64,000 nucleotides of DNA from Effusibacillus dendaii (GTDB lineage: Bacteria; Bacillota; Bacilli; Tumebacillales; Effusibacillaceae), in the NCBI RefSeq assembly GCF_015097055.1, contig NZ_AP023366.1, forward strand, positions 2,250,001 through 2,314,000. The letters are read 5' to 3'. Within the stretch, counting starts at the first letter, position 1, and every line of letters begins with the position of its first letter. The notes under the pieces were generated by a model, which saw only the letters and a list, made by a program, of their open reading frames with translations, searched no databases and was not told where the DNA came from. Below, in pieces: positions 21,502 to 28,598 of this stretch. A program made the translations under genes and the position numbers.

Positions 21502-24048
21502 TTATGAAAGAGAGGTAGAGTCCGGCCCTTGCACCGGAATCGGCGGCGCAGAAGCCTCCTTTTTTCGTCTGATTTTTTTCATGCCGGGCAATTTGATGGT
21601 AGCCCAATCCGGATGATGTTTTTCAATCTTCGCTACCAACACGGTCATATCATCCACAATTTTTCCATGGTTTACGCGAACAGCCAATTCTACCAGCAAA
21701 TCTGCCACCACCTGCGGATCGCTTGAGTCAAACCGCTCGATCTGCTTTCTCAGCCATTTTTCTTTATCATCTACATGTTTAGGGGCGTCATAAATCCCGT
21801 CCGACATTAAAATCAACAAATCGCCTTCCTGCAAATCGGTCACTACGGTCTGGATGTCAATATCCTGCAAAATCCCAATCGGAACGTTCTCTCCCCGGAT
21901 CGAGATCACCTCGTGGTGCCGTTTCACAAAAGAAGGGACCGAACCGATTTTTAAAAACTCCGTTCTGGCGTTAAACTGATCGATCAAGGCAAGATCCATT
22001 GTCGTAAAAATCTCATCTTTTGAGCGAAGCAACAATACCGAATTAACCGTCTTAATAGCCAGCTGTTCATCAAAGCCCGCTTTCAAAAGCTGCTGCAAAA
22101 GGCGAATCGCCGCGCTTGATTCCTGCATGGCCCGCTCACCGTTTCCCATGCCGTCGGACACTGCGACCGCAAATTTTCCATTTCCGACATCCAACGTAGT
22201 AAAAGAGTCGCCGCTTAAGATTTTGCCGTCTTTCGCGGCCGATGCCACAGCCGTGTTGACCCGGTATACCTGCGCCGAACGGAAGATGGACATCAAGCCG
22301 CTGTCCTCGTGAATCCGCTTCTCTGCGACCGTAATATTTTCTCCGACAATTTCAGACAGCAAAGGAGCGATCAATTTCTCGCACTCATTCCTATCGACCG
22401 CCGCTGTCTGCGTTACTTCAATTTCTATTTTTCCCTCTTCCAATGAAATGATATCGACCGATCGGATGGATAGCCCTAACTGTTCCAAGGCGGCTATAAT
22501 GTGTTCTTCATGTCCGGCTGACATATGGTTTTCCTTTGTCAGATCATATGTCAACTCCTCCATAATATCCGCCACACCCTGCAGTTGTACGGCCACCAAT
22601 TCCCTGCTTTCCAAAAGCCGGTTCTGCCACTGCATGTCCCGTTTAATTGAATCGGTAGCCTGATAAAGAGCCGGCAAAATCTGTTCGATACGAACACACC
22701 GTTTACGCAGTTCCGTTGGAATACTGTCCTTCGTGACCGTTCCTTCCGCCTCAATTAATGCGATCGTATCTCGAAATCCGTGGTAGGTCTGGTAAAAATC
22801 CTTCTCCCAGCAGATTTCCCGTTTAAAACAGGTCGTGCATACCTGTTTGTTTACCACTTCAAGCGCGGCGTTCAGCGCCTCGTCCTGACTTTTCCGGCCG
22901 CCGGACGATAACTGGGCAAACGAATGCGCCAACTCTTGAAACAAATGGGAAACCTCCCGGATTCGTCCCGCCATCAATTCGCGAATCCGACGACTGTAAT
23001 CCTGTTGGGAAAGATAATGTTGATGTGTGCCGGGTACATACCTGGATATTTGTTCAATAAATCCTTTCGGCGTAAACAACAGCAACACGATAGCAACAAG
23101 TGTCTCCTGCAGCGCAGTGAAAATCTCCGGAAGCTGCCCTACATAGACCGCCAAAATTCCGGTGCCGAGCAAAAATCCGATACCCACCCCCACTTTCTTC
23201 GCGTCTTTCAGCAGCCCGCCCAGCATTCCGGCAAATGCCAGCATTCCAATTTGTGAGATGGCGTTCAAATTTGCCATCGCCAGTATGATTCCCGTTACCA
23301 CGCCGACGCTTGTCCCAACGCCAGCACCGCCGATCAGCGCAAACAGCATGATCAAATAACGGCTGAAAATATTTTCAAACGACAGGCTCCCTACTTGAAT
23401 CCCTGACAAACCGGTCAAAACAGATGTCATCAAGATAACCAGACAGAAAATTTCCTCATTGCGCAATTCCTTAACGCCTTTTTGAAATGTAAAAATCGGC
23501 AGCGACTGGATAAAAATCAAACTCAGCACCATAGCCAGAAATCCTTCTACGAGACTCATCATCAGCGAATAGGTAGACATATCATTACGAGCCATCGAAA
23601 TCGCAATTCTGGCCGCCGTGTCCACCAAAAAAACCACAAATGGCAAAGCGTTTAGACTGAGCGATTTTCGCCTCGAAAGCATCCCATGCACAATTCGGTA
23701 AAAGGCCAACATAGCAACCAGCGAGATTACATAGCCGATCGTATGGACGGTTGCCGCTCCCAATAACAAGGCGATCATCACATTTCGGGACAGTGTCTTT
23801 TTCAAACGAAGCATAACGGCGTACAAAGCAAGTGCGAACGGTGTAAGTTCACCCAAAATTTCTGCACGCCCCAGAAAAAACGCGATCAAGAGCAATACGG
23901 CACTTGATCTGCCAACAGCTTTTGATTCCCACCAATTTGTAAGGCTTGTCCACTGTCGCAATATTCTGTTACGCTCCTTGATTTCCGCAACATCCGCATC
24001 CACGGCGGAAGCCGCCTGCCAATTCAATCGCCAAAACCGTCTCCACAC
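21502..24048 (-). CDS. spoIIE: Stage II sporulation protein E (PP2C-type phosphatase)
   Basis: Dephosphorylates SpoIIAA-P in the forespore to activate sigma-F, and takes part in polar septation with FtsZ. The 848-aa protein has about ten N-terminal TM helices (about 48-330), a central oligomerisation region with cysteines (CTTCFKREICWEKDF) and a C-terminal PP2C domain with FAVAVSDGMGNGERA and LLILMSDGIYDAP metal-binding aspartates. It starts at GTG with GGGGG 9 bases upstream. Its promoter has the wide spacing and Spo0A boxes expected for this gene. Confidence 0.97.
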   Translation of the reverse strand: MWRRFWRLNWQAASAVDADVAEIKERNRILRQWTSLTNWWESKAVGRSSAVLLLIAFFLGRAEILGELTPFALALYAVMLRLKKTLSRNVMIALLLGAATVHTIGYVISLVAMLAFYRIVHGMLSRRKSLSLNALPFVVFLVDTAARIAISMARNDMSTYSLMMSLVEGFLAMVLSLIFIQSLPIFTFQKGVKELRNEEIFCLVILMTSVLTGLSGIQVGSLSFENIFSRYLIMLFALIGGAGVGTSVGVVTGIILAMANLNAISQIGMLAFAGMLGGLLKDAKKVGVGIGFLLGTGILAVYVGQLPEIFTALQETLVAIVLLLFTPKGFIEQISRYVPGTHQHYLSQQDYSRRIRELMAGRIREVSHLFQELAHSFAQLSSGGRKSQDEALNAALEVVNKQVCTTCFKREICWEKDFYQTYHGFRDTIALIEAEGTVTKDSIPTELRKRCVRIEQILPALYQATDSIKRDMQWQNRLLESRELVAVQLQGVADIMEELTYDLTKENHMSAGHEEHIIAALEQLGLSIRSVDIISLEEGKIEIEVTQTAAVDRNECEKLIAPLLSEIVGENITVAEKRIHEDSGLMSIFRSAQVYRVNTAVASAAKDGKILSGDSFTTLDVGNGKFAVAVSDGMGNGERAMQESSAAIRLLQQLLKAGFDEQLAIKTVNSVLLLRSKDEIFTTMDLALIDQFNARTEFLKIGSVPSFVKRHHEVISIRGENVPIGILQDIDIQTVVTDLQEGDLLILMSDGIYDAPKHVDDKEKWLRKQIERFDSSDPQVVADLLVELAVRVNHGKIVDDMTVLVAKIEKHHPDWATIKLPGMKKIRRKKEASAPPIPVQGPDSTSLS

Positions 24049-24083
24049 AACGAATTCCCCCTGACGGAATCTTGAGTAGGGTC

Positions 24084-24150
24084 ATTATAGCAAGGGTTCT
24101 TTCACAAAGTTTGTCAGAATCTGCGATAGAATCAAGCTTTTTTCCGACAA
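24084..24150 (-). promoter_or_regulatory. spoIIE promoter with unusually long spacer and Spo0A boxes
   Basis: On minus, CTGACA (24112-24117) and TATAAT (24084-24089) are 22 bp apart, the abnormal spacing known from Spo0A-activated sigma-A promoters such as spoIIG and spoIIE of B. subtilis. A near-consensus 0A box TTTGTCAGA (24110-24118, plus) overlaps the -35. A second, TTGTCGGAA (24142-24150, minus), lies about 30 bp upstream. Confidence 0.75.
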
Positions 24151-24367
24151 GATCCTGCTTTTCTCAACGACTCCTCAAGTTGGCTTACGTATGCATGCTC
24201 GGATGCCGATCAGATAAAATGTATGAATTCTTATCGCCCAAAAAGAGGTTGACAGACTTGCACGCAAAAAGGAAGTATAAGAATGTATGTCGAAACTGTT
24301 TTTCAGTCGACAGGAAACCGGAAAACCGGTATCGTAGAAAGTAACAGAAAAACAGGAGCGTACAGGT

Positions 24368-24874
24368 ATGCGACCGATTAAATATTCGATCTACATGAAC
24401 ATTGCAATTGAGTTGGCCCGCGCTTCCACTTGCCGGGTACATGTTGGATGCGTTGTCGTGGGTCCGGATGGAATCATCCACGGATTGGGGTATAACGGTT
24501 CCTTGCCAGGTCATCCGCATTGTGAGGATGTGGGATGCGACTTCGATGAACATGGCCATTGCAAAGCCACGCTCCATGCGGAACGAAACGCCCTGCGGCG
24601 GGCAGGTGAAAAAGCGCGTAACGGGATCGCCTTCGTCACCCATTTCCCTTGTCCCGATTGTGCAAAGGAGTTGGTCGATTACGGCATATCGGCTGTCCTG
24701 TTCCAAAATGACTATCGCCGCAGCCCAATCTCTGTCCGCATCTTGGAACGGGCCCATATTCGGGTCCTCCCATTTACCGAGATGAAAGAGGAATCCTTTA
24801 TCCAACTGGAAGAACAGATTGGTTGGCGCAAACCGACAAAGGGAGGAACTGCTGAATGGACAAATCGAACATGA
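24368..24874 (+). CDS. dCMP deaminase-like cytidine deaminase family protein
   Basis: Zinc-dependent deaminase of the ComEB/dCMP deaminase family, expected to convert dCMP to dUMP. The 168-aa protein has the zinc triad in LHAERNAL (His70, catalytic Glu72) and FPCPDCAKEL (Cys95, Cys98), plus GYNGSLPGHPHCEDVGC (about 41-57), the nucleotide-binding insertion of this group. The ATG follows AGGAG. A TTGACA/TATAAG pair upstream is 21 bp apart, so the promoter is uncertain. It overlaps the next gene by 19 bases. Together they look like a nucleotide-pool module. Confidence 0.9.
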   Translation: MRPIKYSIYMNIAIELARASTCRVHVGCVVVGPDGIIHGLGYNGSLPGHPHCEDVGCDFDEHGHCKATLHAERNALRRAGEKARNGIAFVTHFPCPDCAKELVDYGISAVLFQNDYRRSPISVRILERAHIRVLPFTEMKEESFIQLEEQIGWRKPTKGGTAEWTNRT

Positions 24875-25170
24875 AAACGATTACCCTGCCCCGTTTGAAC
24901 AAATTGACTCCCACATTGGAATCCACCGCTCTCAAGCTATTGGAAGAAGCGGGTGAATTGGCGCAAGCGATTGGGAAATTCCGAAATCTGTCCGGAGAAA
25001 ACTATGTGGTGGACGAGCAGGTGATGGAAAATATCGCGAGTGAATTGGCCGATACGGCACAAACGTGCATCACCATGATGTATGTATTGGAAGAAACACA
25101 TGGTGTGGACATTGACAAAGTCATTGAACAGCATATTGCCAAACTGAAGCAGAAGGGTTATTGCGACTAA
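24856..25170 (+). CDS. MazG-like nucleotide pyrophosphohydrolase-type protein
   Basis: A 104-aa all-alpha protein with the MazG metal-binding pattern: LLEEAGELAQAIG (Glu30, Glu31, Glu34) and, 29 residues on, ELADTAQT (Glu63, Asp66). This is one MazG repeat, as in MazG-like and dUTPase-like house-cleaning enzymes. The ATG is preceded by GGGAGGA. Its overlap with the dCMP deaminase gene suggests coordinated hydrolysis of an unwanted nucleotide, for example dCTP or dUTP; the substrate is an inference. Confidence 0.87.
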   Translation: MDKSNMKTITLPRLNKLTPTLESTALKLLEEAGELAQAIGKFRNLSGENYVVDEQVMENIASELADTAQTCITMMYVLEETHGVDIDKVIEQHIAKLKQKGYCD

Positions 25171-25241
25171 AACTGGGCACTTTTTCCCCTTGCGGCGCGT
25201 ATACTAGAAAACCAGCAGCACCGTAAGGAGGGGAATGACAT

Positions 25242-25358
25242 ATGCCAAGTTGGCTCAAAAACCAACTGCAACGCGCATTTTCTGAGCGAGATAAACATTC
25301 TGTCATTATGCTCAACCGGGTTTTCTATAAATACAGAAGAAATGTGAACGCTATGTGA
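25242..25358 (+). CDS. cmpA: Cortex morphogenetic protein CmpA-like (38 aa)
   Basis: A 38-codon gene beginning MPSWLKNQLQRAFSERD and ending with a basic stretch YKYRRN. Its N-terminus closely matches the CmpA family (MPNWLKxQMQKAF in B. subtilis, 37 aa), the small protein that delays cortex assembly and is degraded through ClpXP in correctly built forespores. AAGGAGG lies about 10 bases upstream, and an intrinsic terminator follows 5 bases after the stop. The match is from memory of the family. Confidence 0.85.
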   Translation: MPSWLKNQLQRAFSERDKHSVIMLNRVFYKYRRNVNAM

Positions 25359-25362
25359 ACAC

Positions 25363-25383
25363 AGGGGCTTTGCCCCTTTTTAT
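25363..25383 (+). terminator. Intrinsic terminator of cmpA
   Basis: AGGGGC (25363-25368) pairs with GCCCCT (25372-25377) around TTT, then TTTTTATTTT. Confidence 0.85.
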
Positions 25384-25462
25384 TTTGACATGGGCAATTT
25401 TGGAGACTATAATGGAATCGATTCGTTGTTTCGTGGATAACCTGTAATTGAGGTGACGTGTA

Positions 25463-25645
25463 GTGACATTACATCCGATTTTTACCGCAATCGTACTTAT
25501 TCTGTTCGGTCTTATGGCGGTACCGCCCATGCTATCTCTTGCCCGTGAAAGACGTTTCGGTTTGGCCGGTCTCATGCTGCTGACATTTGTGGCTTTCGTT
25601 GTTGCAGGCATTGCAGCATCTACCGTTCCTCCAGGGGCTGCGTAA
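25463..25645 (+). CDS. Small membrane protein, two TM helices, function unknown
   Basis: A 60-aa hydrophobic protein starting at GTG, with GAGGTGA 6 bases upstream. Two predicted helices (about 6-24 and 33-54) are separated by a basic loop LARERRFG, giving a hairpin with both ends probably outside. It ends in a small, proline-containing tail. A terminator follows at once. I do not recognise a family. The setting next to cmpA and spoIIE makes sporulation expression possible but unproven. Confidence 0.65.
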   Translation: MTLHPIFTAIVLILFGLMAVPPMLSLARERRFGLAGLMLLTFVAFVVAGIAASTVPPGAA

Positions 25646-25650
25646 TAAAT

Positions 25651-25684
25651 AAAAAAGCTTCCTTCACAAGCAGGAAGCTTTTTT
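25651..25684. terminator. Bidirectional intrinsic terminator
   Basis: AAAAAAGCTTCCT and AGGAAGCTTTTTT form a long stem with A/T tracts on both sides. It serves the 60-aa gene on plus and the 37-aa gene on minus. Confidence 0.88.
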
Positions 25685-25796
25685 ATTTATTTTTTTCACG
25701 GCGCCGGTAGTTGGCGAACATCCACCAAGCCGGAATAGCCAGCAGCAGTACAACCGCAATTGCAATTCCTATATACGAACTCACATAGTGATTCAT
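25683..25796 (-). CDS. 37-aa single-pass membrane peptide, function unknown
   Basis: Begins MNHYVSSYIGIAIAV, has one hydrophobic helix (about 8-28) containing PAWWMF, and a strongly basic C-terminus RRREKNK. This predicts an N-out/C-in orientation. AAGGGGGAA lies just upstream of the ATG, and its stop overlaps the bidirectional terminator. It sits between two terminators, so it is a separate transcription unit. I do not recognise the family. Confidence 0.55.
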   Translation of the reverse strand: MNHYVSSYIGIAIAVVLLLAIPAWWMFANYRRREKNK

Positions 25797-25853
25797 CCGG
25801 ATTCCCCCTTGTAAGTAGTTTGTCTTCTTGAGGGTGGATACATACGCTCAAAT

Positions 25854-25887
25854 AAAAAGCATCCCTGATTTCAGGAATGCTTTTTTT
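25854..25887. terminator. Terminator downstream of yabR (bidirectional)
   Basis: AAAAAGCAT...CCTG pairs with CAGGAATGCTTTTT. On minus the stem is followed by TTTTTATT, ending yabR. Confidence 0.82.
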
Positions 25888-25891
25888 ATCG

Positions 25892-26344
25892 TTAGCCGCG
25901 TCGGCCTCCTCGGCCGCCCCGTTTGCTTTCGTTCCGTTTCAAAGCAGTCAACCGATCTTCGCTGTCTTTTAAAAACTTGGAAATTTTATCTTCTAACGAT
26001 TTTTGCGGTGGTCGATTGGAACGTTCCCGGCTTCCCGATTCGCGAGGTCCACGGTCACGCGGACCGAAAGATCTTCTTTCCCGCTCAGCACCAACTGTTT
26101 CCGCCGGTTTATCAACAGCCTGTCGAATGGACAGTCCGATTTTTCCGTTCTTGTCGACGTTAAGAACTTTCACCACTACTGTATCGTTGACCTTTAAAAA
26201 ATCATTGATATCTTTCACATACGAATCAGCAATCTCCGAAATGTGAACGAGTCCGGTGACCCCACCCGGCAGCATCACAAACGCCCCGAAATTTGTTATA
26301 CCGGTGACTTTACCTTCCACTTTGCTGCCTAATTCAATAGACAT
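25892..26344 (-). CDS. yabR: S1 RNA-binding domain protein, YabR-like
   Basis: A 150-aa protein with an N-terminal S1 domain (about 1-75): VEGKVTGITNFGAFVML, GLVHISEIAD, VLNVDKNGKIGLSIRQA. The tail is long, basic and disordered, rich in Arg and Gly, ending GRGGRRG. YabR/GSP13-type proteins associate with ribosomes or RNA. It lies between divIC and spoIIE as in B. subtilis, although five accessory genes now separate it from spoIIE. Confidence 0.93.
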   Translation of the reverse strand: MSIELGSKVEGKVTGITNFGAFVMLPGGVTGLVHISEIADSYVKDINDFLKVNDTVVVKVLNVDKNGKIGLSIRQAVDKPAETVGAERERRSFGPRDRGPRESGSRERSNRPPQKSLEDKISKFLKDSEDRLTALKRNESKRGGRGGRRG

Positions 26345-26427
26345 TTAAAAAATGCTCCCCCTTAAATGATAAAAACCGTTTTTACCAATTCAAATTATAT
26401 GCGACTGTTAAAAAAAGTGTCAAGGAG

Positions 26428-26790
26428 CTATTGCTGAGGTCGATACAAAACTTCTCCCTCTTTAATCATGTTATAGTATTTGCGCGCCAATCTCGCAATA
26501 TAAAAATCGCTCTGCAGATTATTGACATCTTGCGTCAATTTCTGTTCAGTCTGCCGGGCTTGCTCCAACTGCTGCTGCAGTTCCGCATGTTCGCGATCCA
26601 AACGGAGCTTATTGGGAAGCATTGAAAACAGAAACGTATAAGCTGCCCACAACGAAAAAACAATTAAAAAAAGCATCCGGACAGTAGGCTTTCTTTTTTT
26701 GCGTACAGGGGCAGCCGTGCTTTGTTTGGTGTCTGGGACCACATAGACCACATTTGAACCAGACGAGTTTTTCACCATTCGTTTTTTCAA
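26428..26790 (-). CDS. divIC: Cell division protein DivIC (FtsB-like)
   Basis: Septum-assembly membrane protein that partners FtsL and DivIB. About 120 aa: a basic cytoplasmic N-terminus (RKKRKPTVR), one TM helix (about 38-57) and an extracytoplasmic coiled coil (LDREHAELQQQLEQARQTEQKL) ending in ARKYYNMIKEGEVLYRP, the conserved FtsB/DivIC tail. I choose the TTG at 26790 because AGGTGA lies 5 bases upstream; the ATG at 26826 has no spaced site, and the ATG at 26778 is an alternative. Confidence 0.88.
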   Translation of the reverse strand: MKKRMVKNSSGSNVVYVVPDTKQSTAAPVRKKRKPTVRMLFLIVFSLWAAYTFLFSMLPNKLRLDREHAELQQQLEQARQTEQKLTQDVNNLQSDFYIARLARKYYNMIKEGEVLYRPQQ

Positions 26791-26803
26791 GGTAATCACC
26801 TGG

Positions 26804-27448
26804 TTACTGCTTGGGATTTTGATCATCCTTATTCAATAACCAATTCGTCAACTTTTCCCAAATTCCTTTTCCTTTCCCCCAAATGTGTTCCATTCGGGAA
26901 CTGATTGGTCGGAGCCTTTTGGCAAGCCGATCTGTAATCGGGCGTAACAATCGAAAAACTGGGCGCAACAGCCATAGAATGATGCGTAAACTGATTCGAA
27001 ACGGCCAAAGAATCACCCGCTCCAAATATTTCAACAGACGGTCAAACGCATAAAACAAACGAATCAAAATTTGCCCACCTGTTTTAACAGGACGAACCAC
27101 TACCGTTACGAAAATATTCCACAGCATTACGCAAATATATCGGATCCCCATTATAATTCCGACCGTGCTGCCGACAACAATCCGCTGCAGCAACACTCGA
27201 TACAACACCCATCCCAGCAATAAAATCACAAATACATACATCCGCAATTCCCCGTTATTCGCCCACATTAAGCTCGAAAAGACGGAGAACAAGGCAAATA
27301 TCCAAAAGGAAAAATCAAACAAAGGTTTTGCCCACCGTAAAAACTTCCATTGTCTGAGCACAACCCGGCAGATATCAAAAACGGCTCCCAGCAGGATGCC
27401 GTTTAGGCTCATCGCCAATAACGTCATGTATTGCAATTCAAGAGCCAC
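26804..27448 (-). CDS. yabQ: Spore cortex biosynthesis protein YabQ
   Basis: Sporulation membrane protein needed for spore cortex formation; it localises to the outer forespore membrane in B. subtilis. The 214-aa protein has about five N-terminal hydrophobic helices (about 8-25, 40-60, 70-90, 93-120) and then a long, basic, amphipathic C-terminal region of Arg/Leu repeats (for example ISLRIILWLLRPVFRLLRPI). It starts at GTG with AAAGGGG upstream. It lies between yabP and divIC, as in B. subtilis. Confidence 0.92.
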   Translation of the reverse strand: MALELQYMTLLAMSLNGILLGAVFDICRVVLRQWKFLRWAKPLFDFSFWIFALFSVFSSLMWANNGELRMYVFVILLLGWVLYRVLLQRIVVGSTVGIIMGIRYICVMLWNIFVTVVVRPVKTGGQILIRLFYAFDRLLKYLERVILWPFRISLRIILWLLRPVFRLLRPITDRLAKRLRPISSRMEHIWGKGKGIWEKLTNWLLNKDDQNPKQ

Positions 27449-27486
27449 TTGGGAATCCCCTTTCTCATTTAAGCATGCCGTCTTCG

Positions 27487-27789
27487 TTATTTAAACAACT
27501 TGCCGAAGAGCCCTTTCGCCTTTTGAGAAGGGGAGGCCTTTTCCTCAAAATAGCCCATGTCGTAAAGCACACCTTCGATGGAAACGATCCCGTTTTCCAG
27601 ATTTAACGCTTGAATGTGAAGATTCTCACCTCGAATGACCAATAAGCCGTAAGCCGTCTGCAAAACAAATTCGTTTGCATCAAAGCTCTCTACATTCACC
27701 ACACCTGTCACCTGCATCGCTTGCCGATTTAAAATGGTCACCTCATGGCGCTCATATTGATTGTGTTGAGTGCGCGATCTTTCCTCCAC
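27487..27789 (-). CDS. yabP: Sporulation protein YabP
   Basis: A 100-aa soluble protein of the YabP/YqfC family, expressed in the mother cell and required for a late step of spore formation. Conserved parts are TILNRQAMQVTGVVNVESFD, LQTAYGLLVIRGENLHI and NGIVSIEGVLYDMGY. The start is the GTG at 27789 (GGAGG 8 bases upstream) instead of the longer frame at 27804. It is 38 bases before yabQ, so the two should be cotranscribed. Confidence 0.92.
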   Translation of the reverse strand: MEERSRTQHNQYERHEVTILNRQAMQVTGVVNVESFDANEFVLQTAYGLLVIRGENLHIQALNLENGIVSIEGVLYDMGYFEEKASPSQKAKGLFGKLFK

Positions 27790-27911
27790 GGTGGATCCCT
27801 CCACATCAAAATTGCGAGTCCTGCAAAATCAGCCGTACTTACCGATTCGCTTGTCTCACTGTCACTTTATGCAGAGTTTGGACAAGAAAGAACAATAAAA
27901 AAGAGGACGAC

Positions 27912-28205
27912 TTATGCTTCGTCATCCTCATCGTCCATGCTTGGATCTCCCTCTATTCGCTTTTCCGAAAGTACCATGTAAAGGTTTGCTGCTTGATCTT
28001 TTGATGCATGTTCCGCAACGGCCAGTACTTTGACTTCGACGATTTTGGTCCCAAAAGTGATCCTCAGGAGGTCCCCCGCTTTTACCTCCGAAGACGCTTT
28101 TGAGGGGCGTCCATTAATCTGGATACGCCCCTTGTCGCAGACTTCTTTCGCCAAAGTTCGCCGCTTGATCAAGCGAGAAACTTTGAGAAATTTGTCTAAC
28201 CTCAT
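27912..28205 (-). CDS. rqcP: S4-domain RNA-binding protein RqcP (YabO)
   Basis: Ribosome quality-control factor that helps RqcH add alanine tails on stalled 50S subunits in B. subtilis. The 97-aa protein has an N-terminal S4 domain (MRLDKFLKVSRLIKRRTLAKEVCDKGRIQING) and an acidic tail DDEDDEA. It starts 4 bases after the hup stop. In B. subtilis it follows yabN directly; here hup is inserted between them. Confidence 0.94.
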   Translation of the reverse strand: MRLDKFLKVSRLIKRRTLAKEVCDKGRIQINGRPSKASSEVKAGDLLRITFGTKIVEVKVLAVAEHASKDQAANLYMVLSEKRIEGDPSMDDEDDEA

Positions 28206-28209
28206 ATTC

Positions 28210-28485
28210 TTACTTCTTGGTCATTTCCTTCAACTTAGCGCCTGGCTTGAATGCCGGAACCTTCGTTGCAGGAATTTTAATCACTGCTCCGGTTTGCGGG
28301 TTGCGTCCGTTGCGAGCAGCACGCTTGCGGGTTTCGAAAGTTCCGAAACCGATCAATTGTACTTTGTCACCTTTTTTCAGTGCCTGGCCAATAGCGTCGA
28401 GCAGGCTGTTGACTGCAGCTTCTGCATCCTTTTTCTTGAGACCAGTTTTTTGCGCGACTTTAGCAATAAGTTCTACCTTGTTCAT
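28210..28485 (-). CDS. hup: HU-family DNA-binding protein
   Basis: Small histone-like protein that bends and compacts DNA. The 91-aa protein starts [26 protein letters not shown] and has the HU signature [25 protein letters not shown] (about 44-68) with the proline-containing DNA-binding arm. In B. subtilis the essential HU gene is elsewhere, so its place in the yabN-rqcP interval is a lineage feature. It probably has its own promoter in the 113-base gap before it. Confidence 0.97.
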   Translation of the reverse strand: MNKVELIAKVAQKTGLKKKDAEAAVNSLLDAIGQALKKGDKVQLIGFGTFETRKRAARNGRNPQTGAVIKIPATKVPAFKPGAKLKEMTKK

Positions 28486-28598
28486 GCAAAAATCTCCTTT
28501 CCATGCAAGGAATTTTTTGGTTTTTAACTAAACCTACCCTGCATATTCGTGCGCTAAATAGAAAATCCTGCAATTTTGTCGTAAATTTTTCTAAAACG

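Noticed and set aside
24185-24805. 206-codon frame on minus opposite the dCMP deaminase
   Set aside because: It is antisense to a gene with intact catalytic motifs, its codon content is odd, and it overlaps the spoIIE promoter region.
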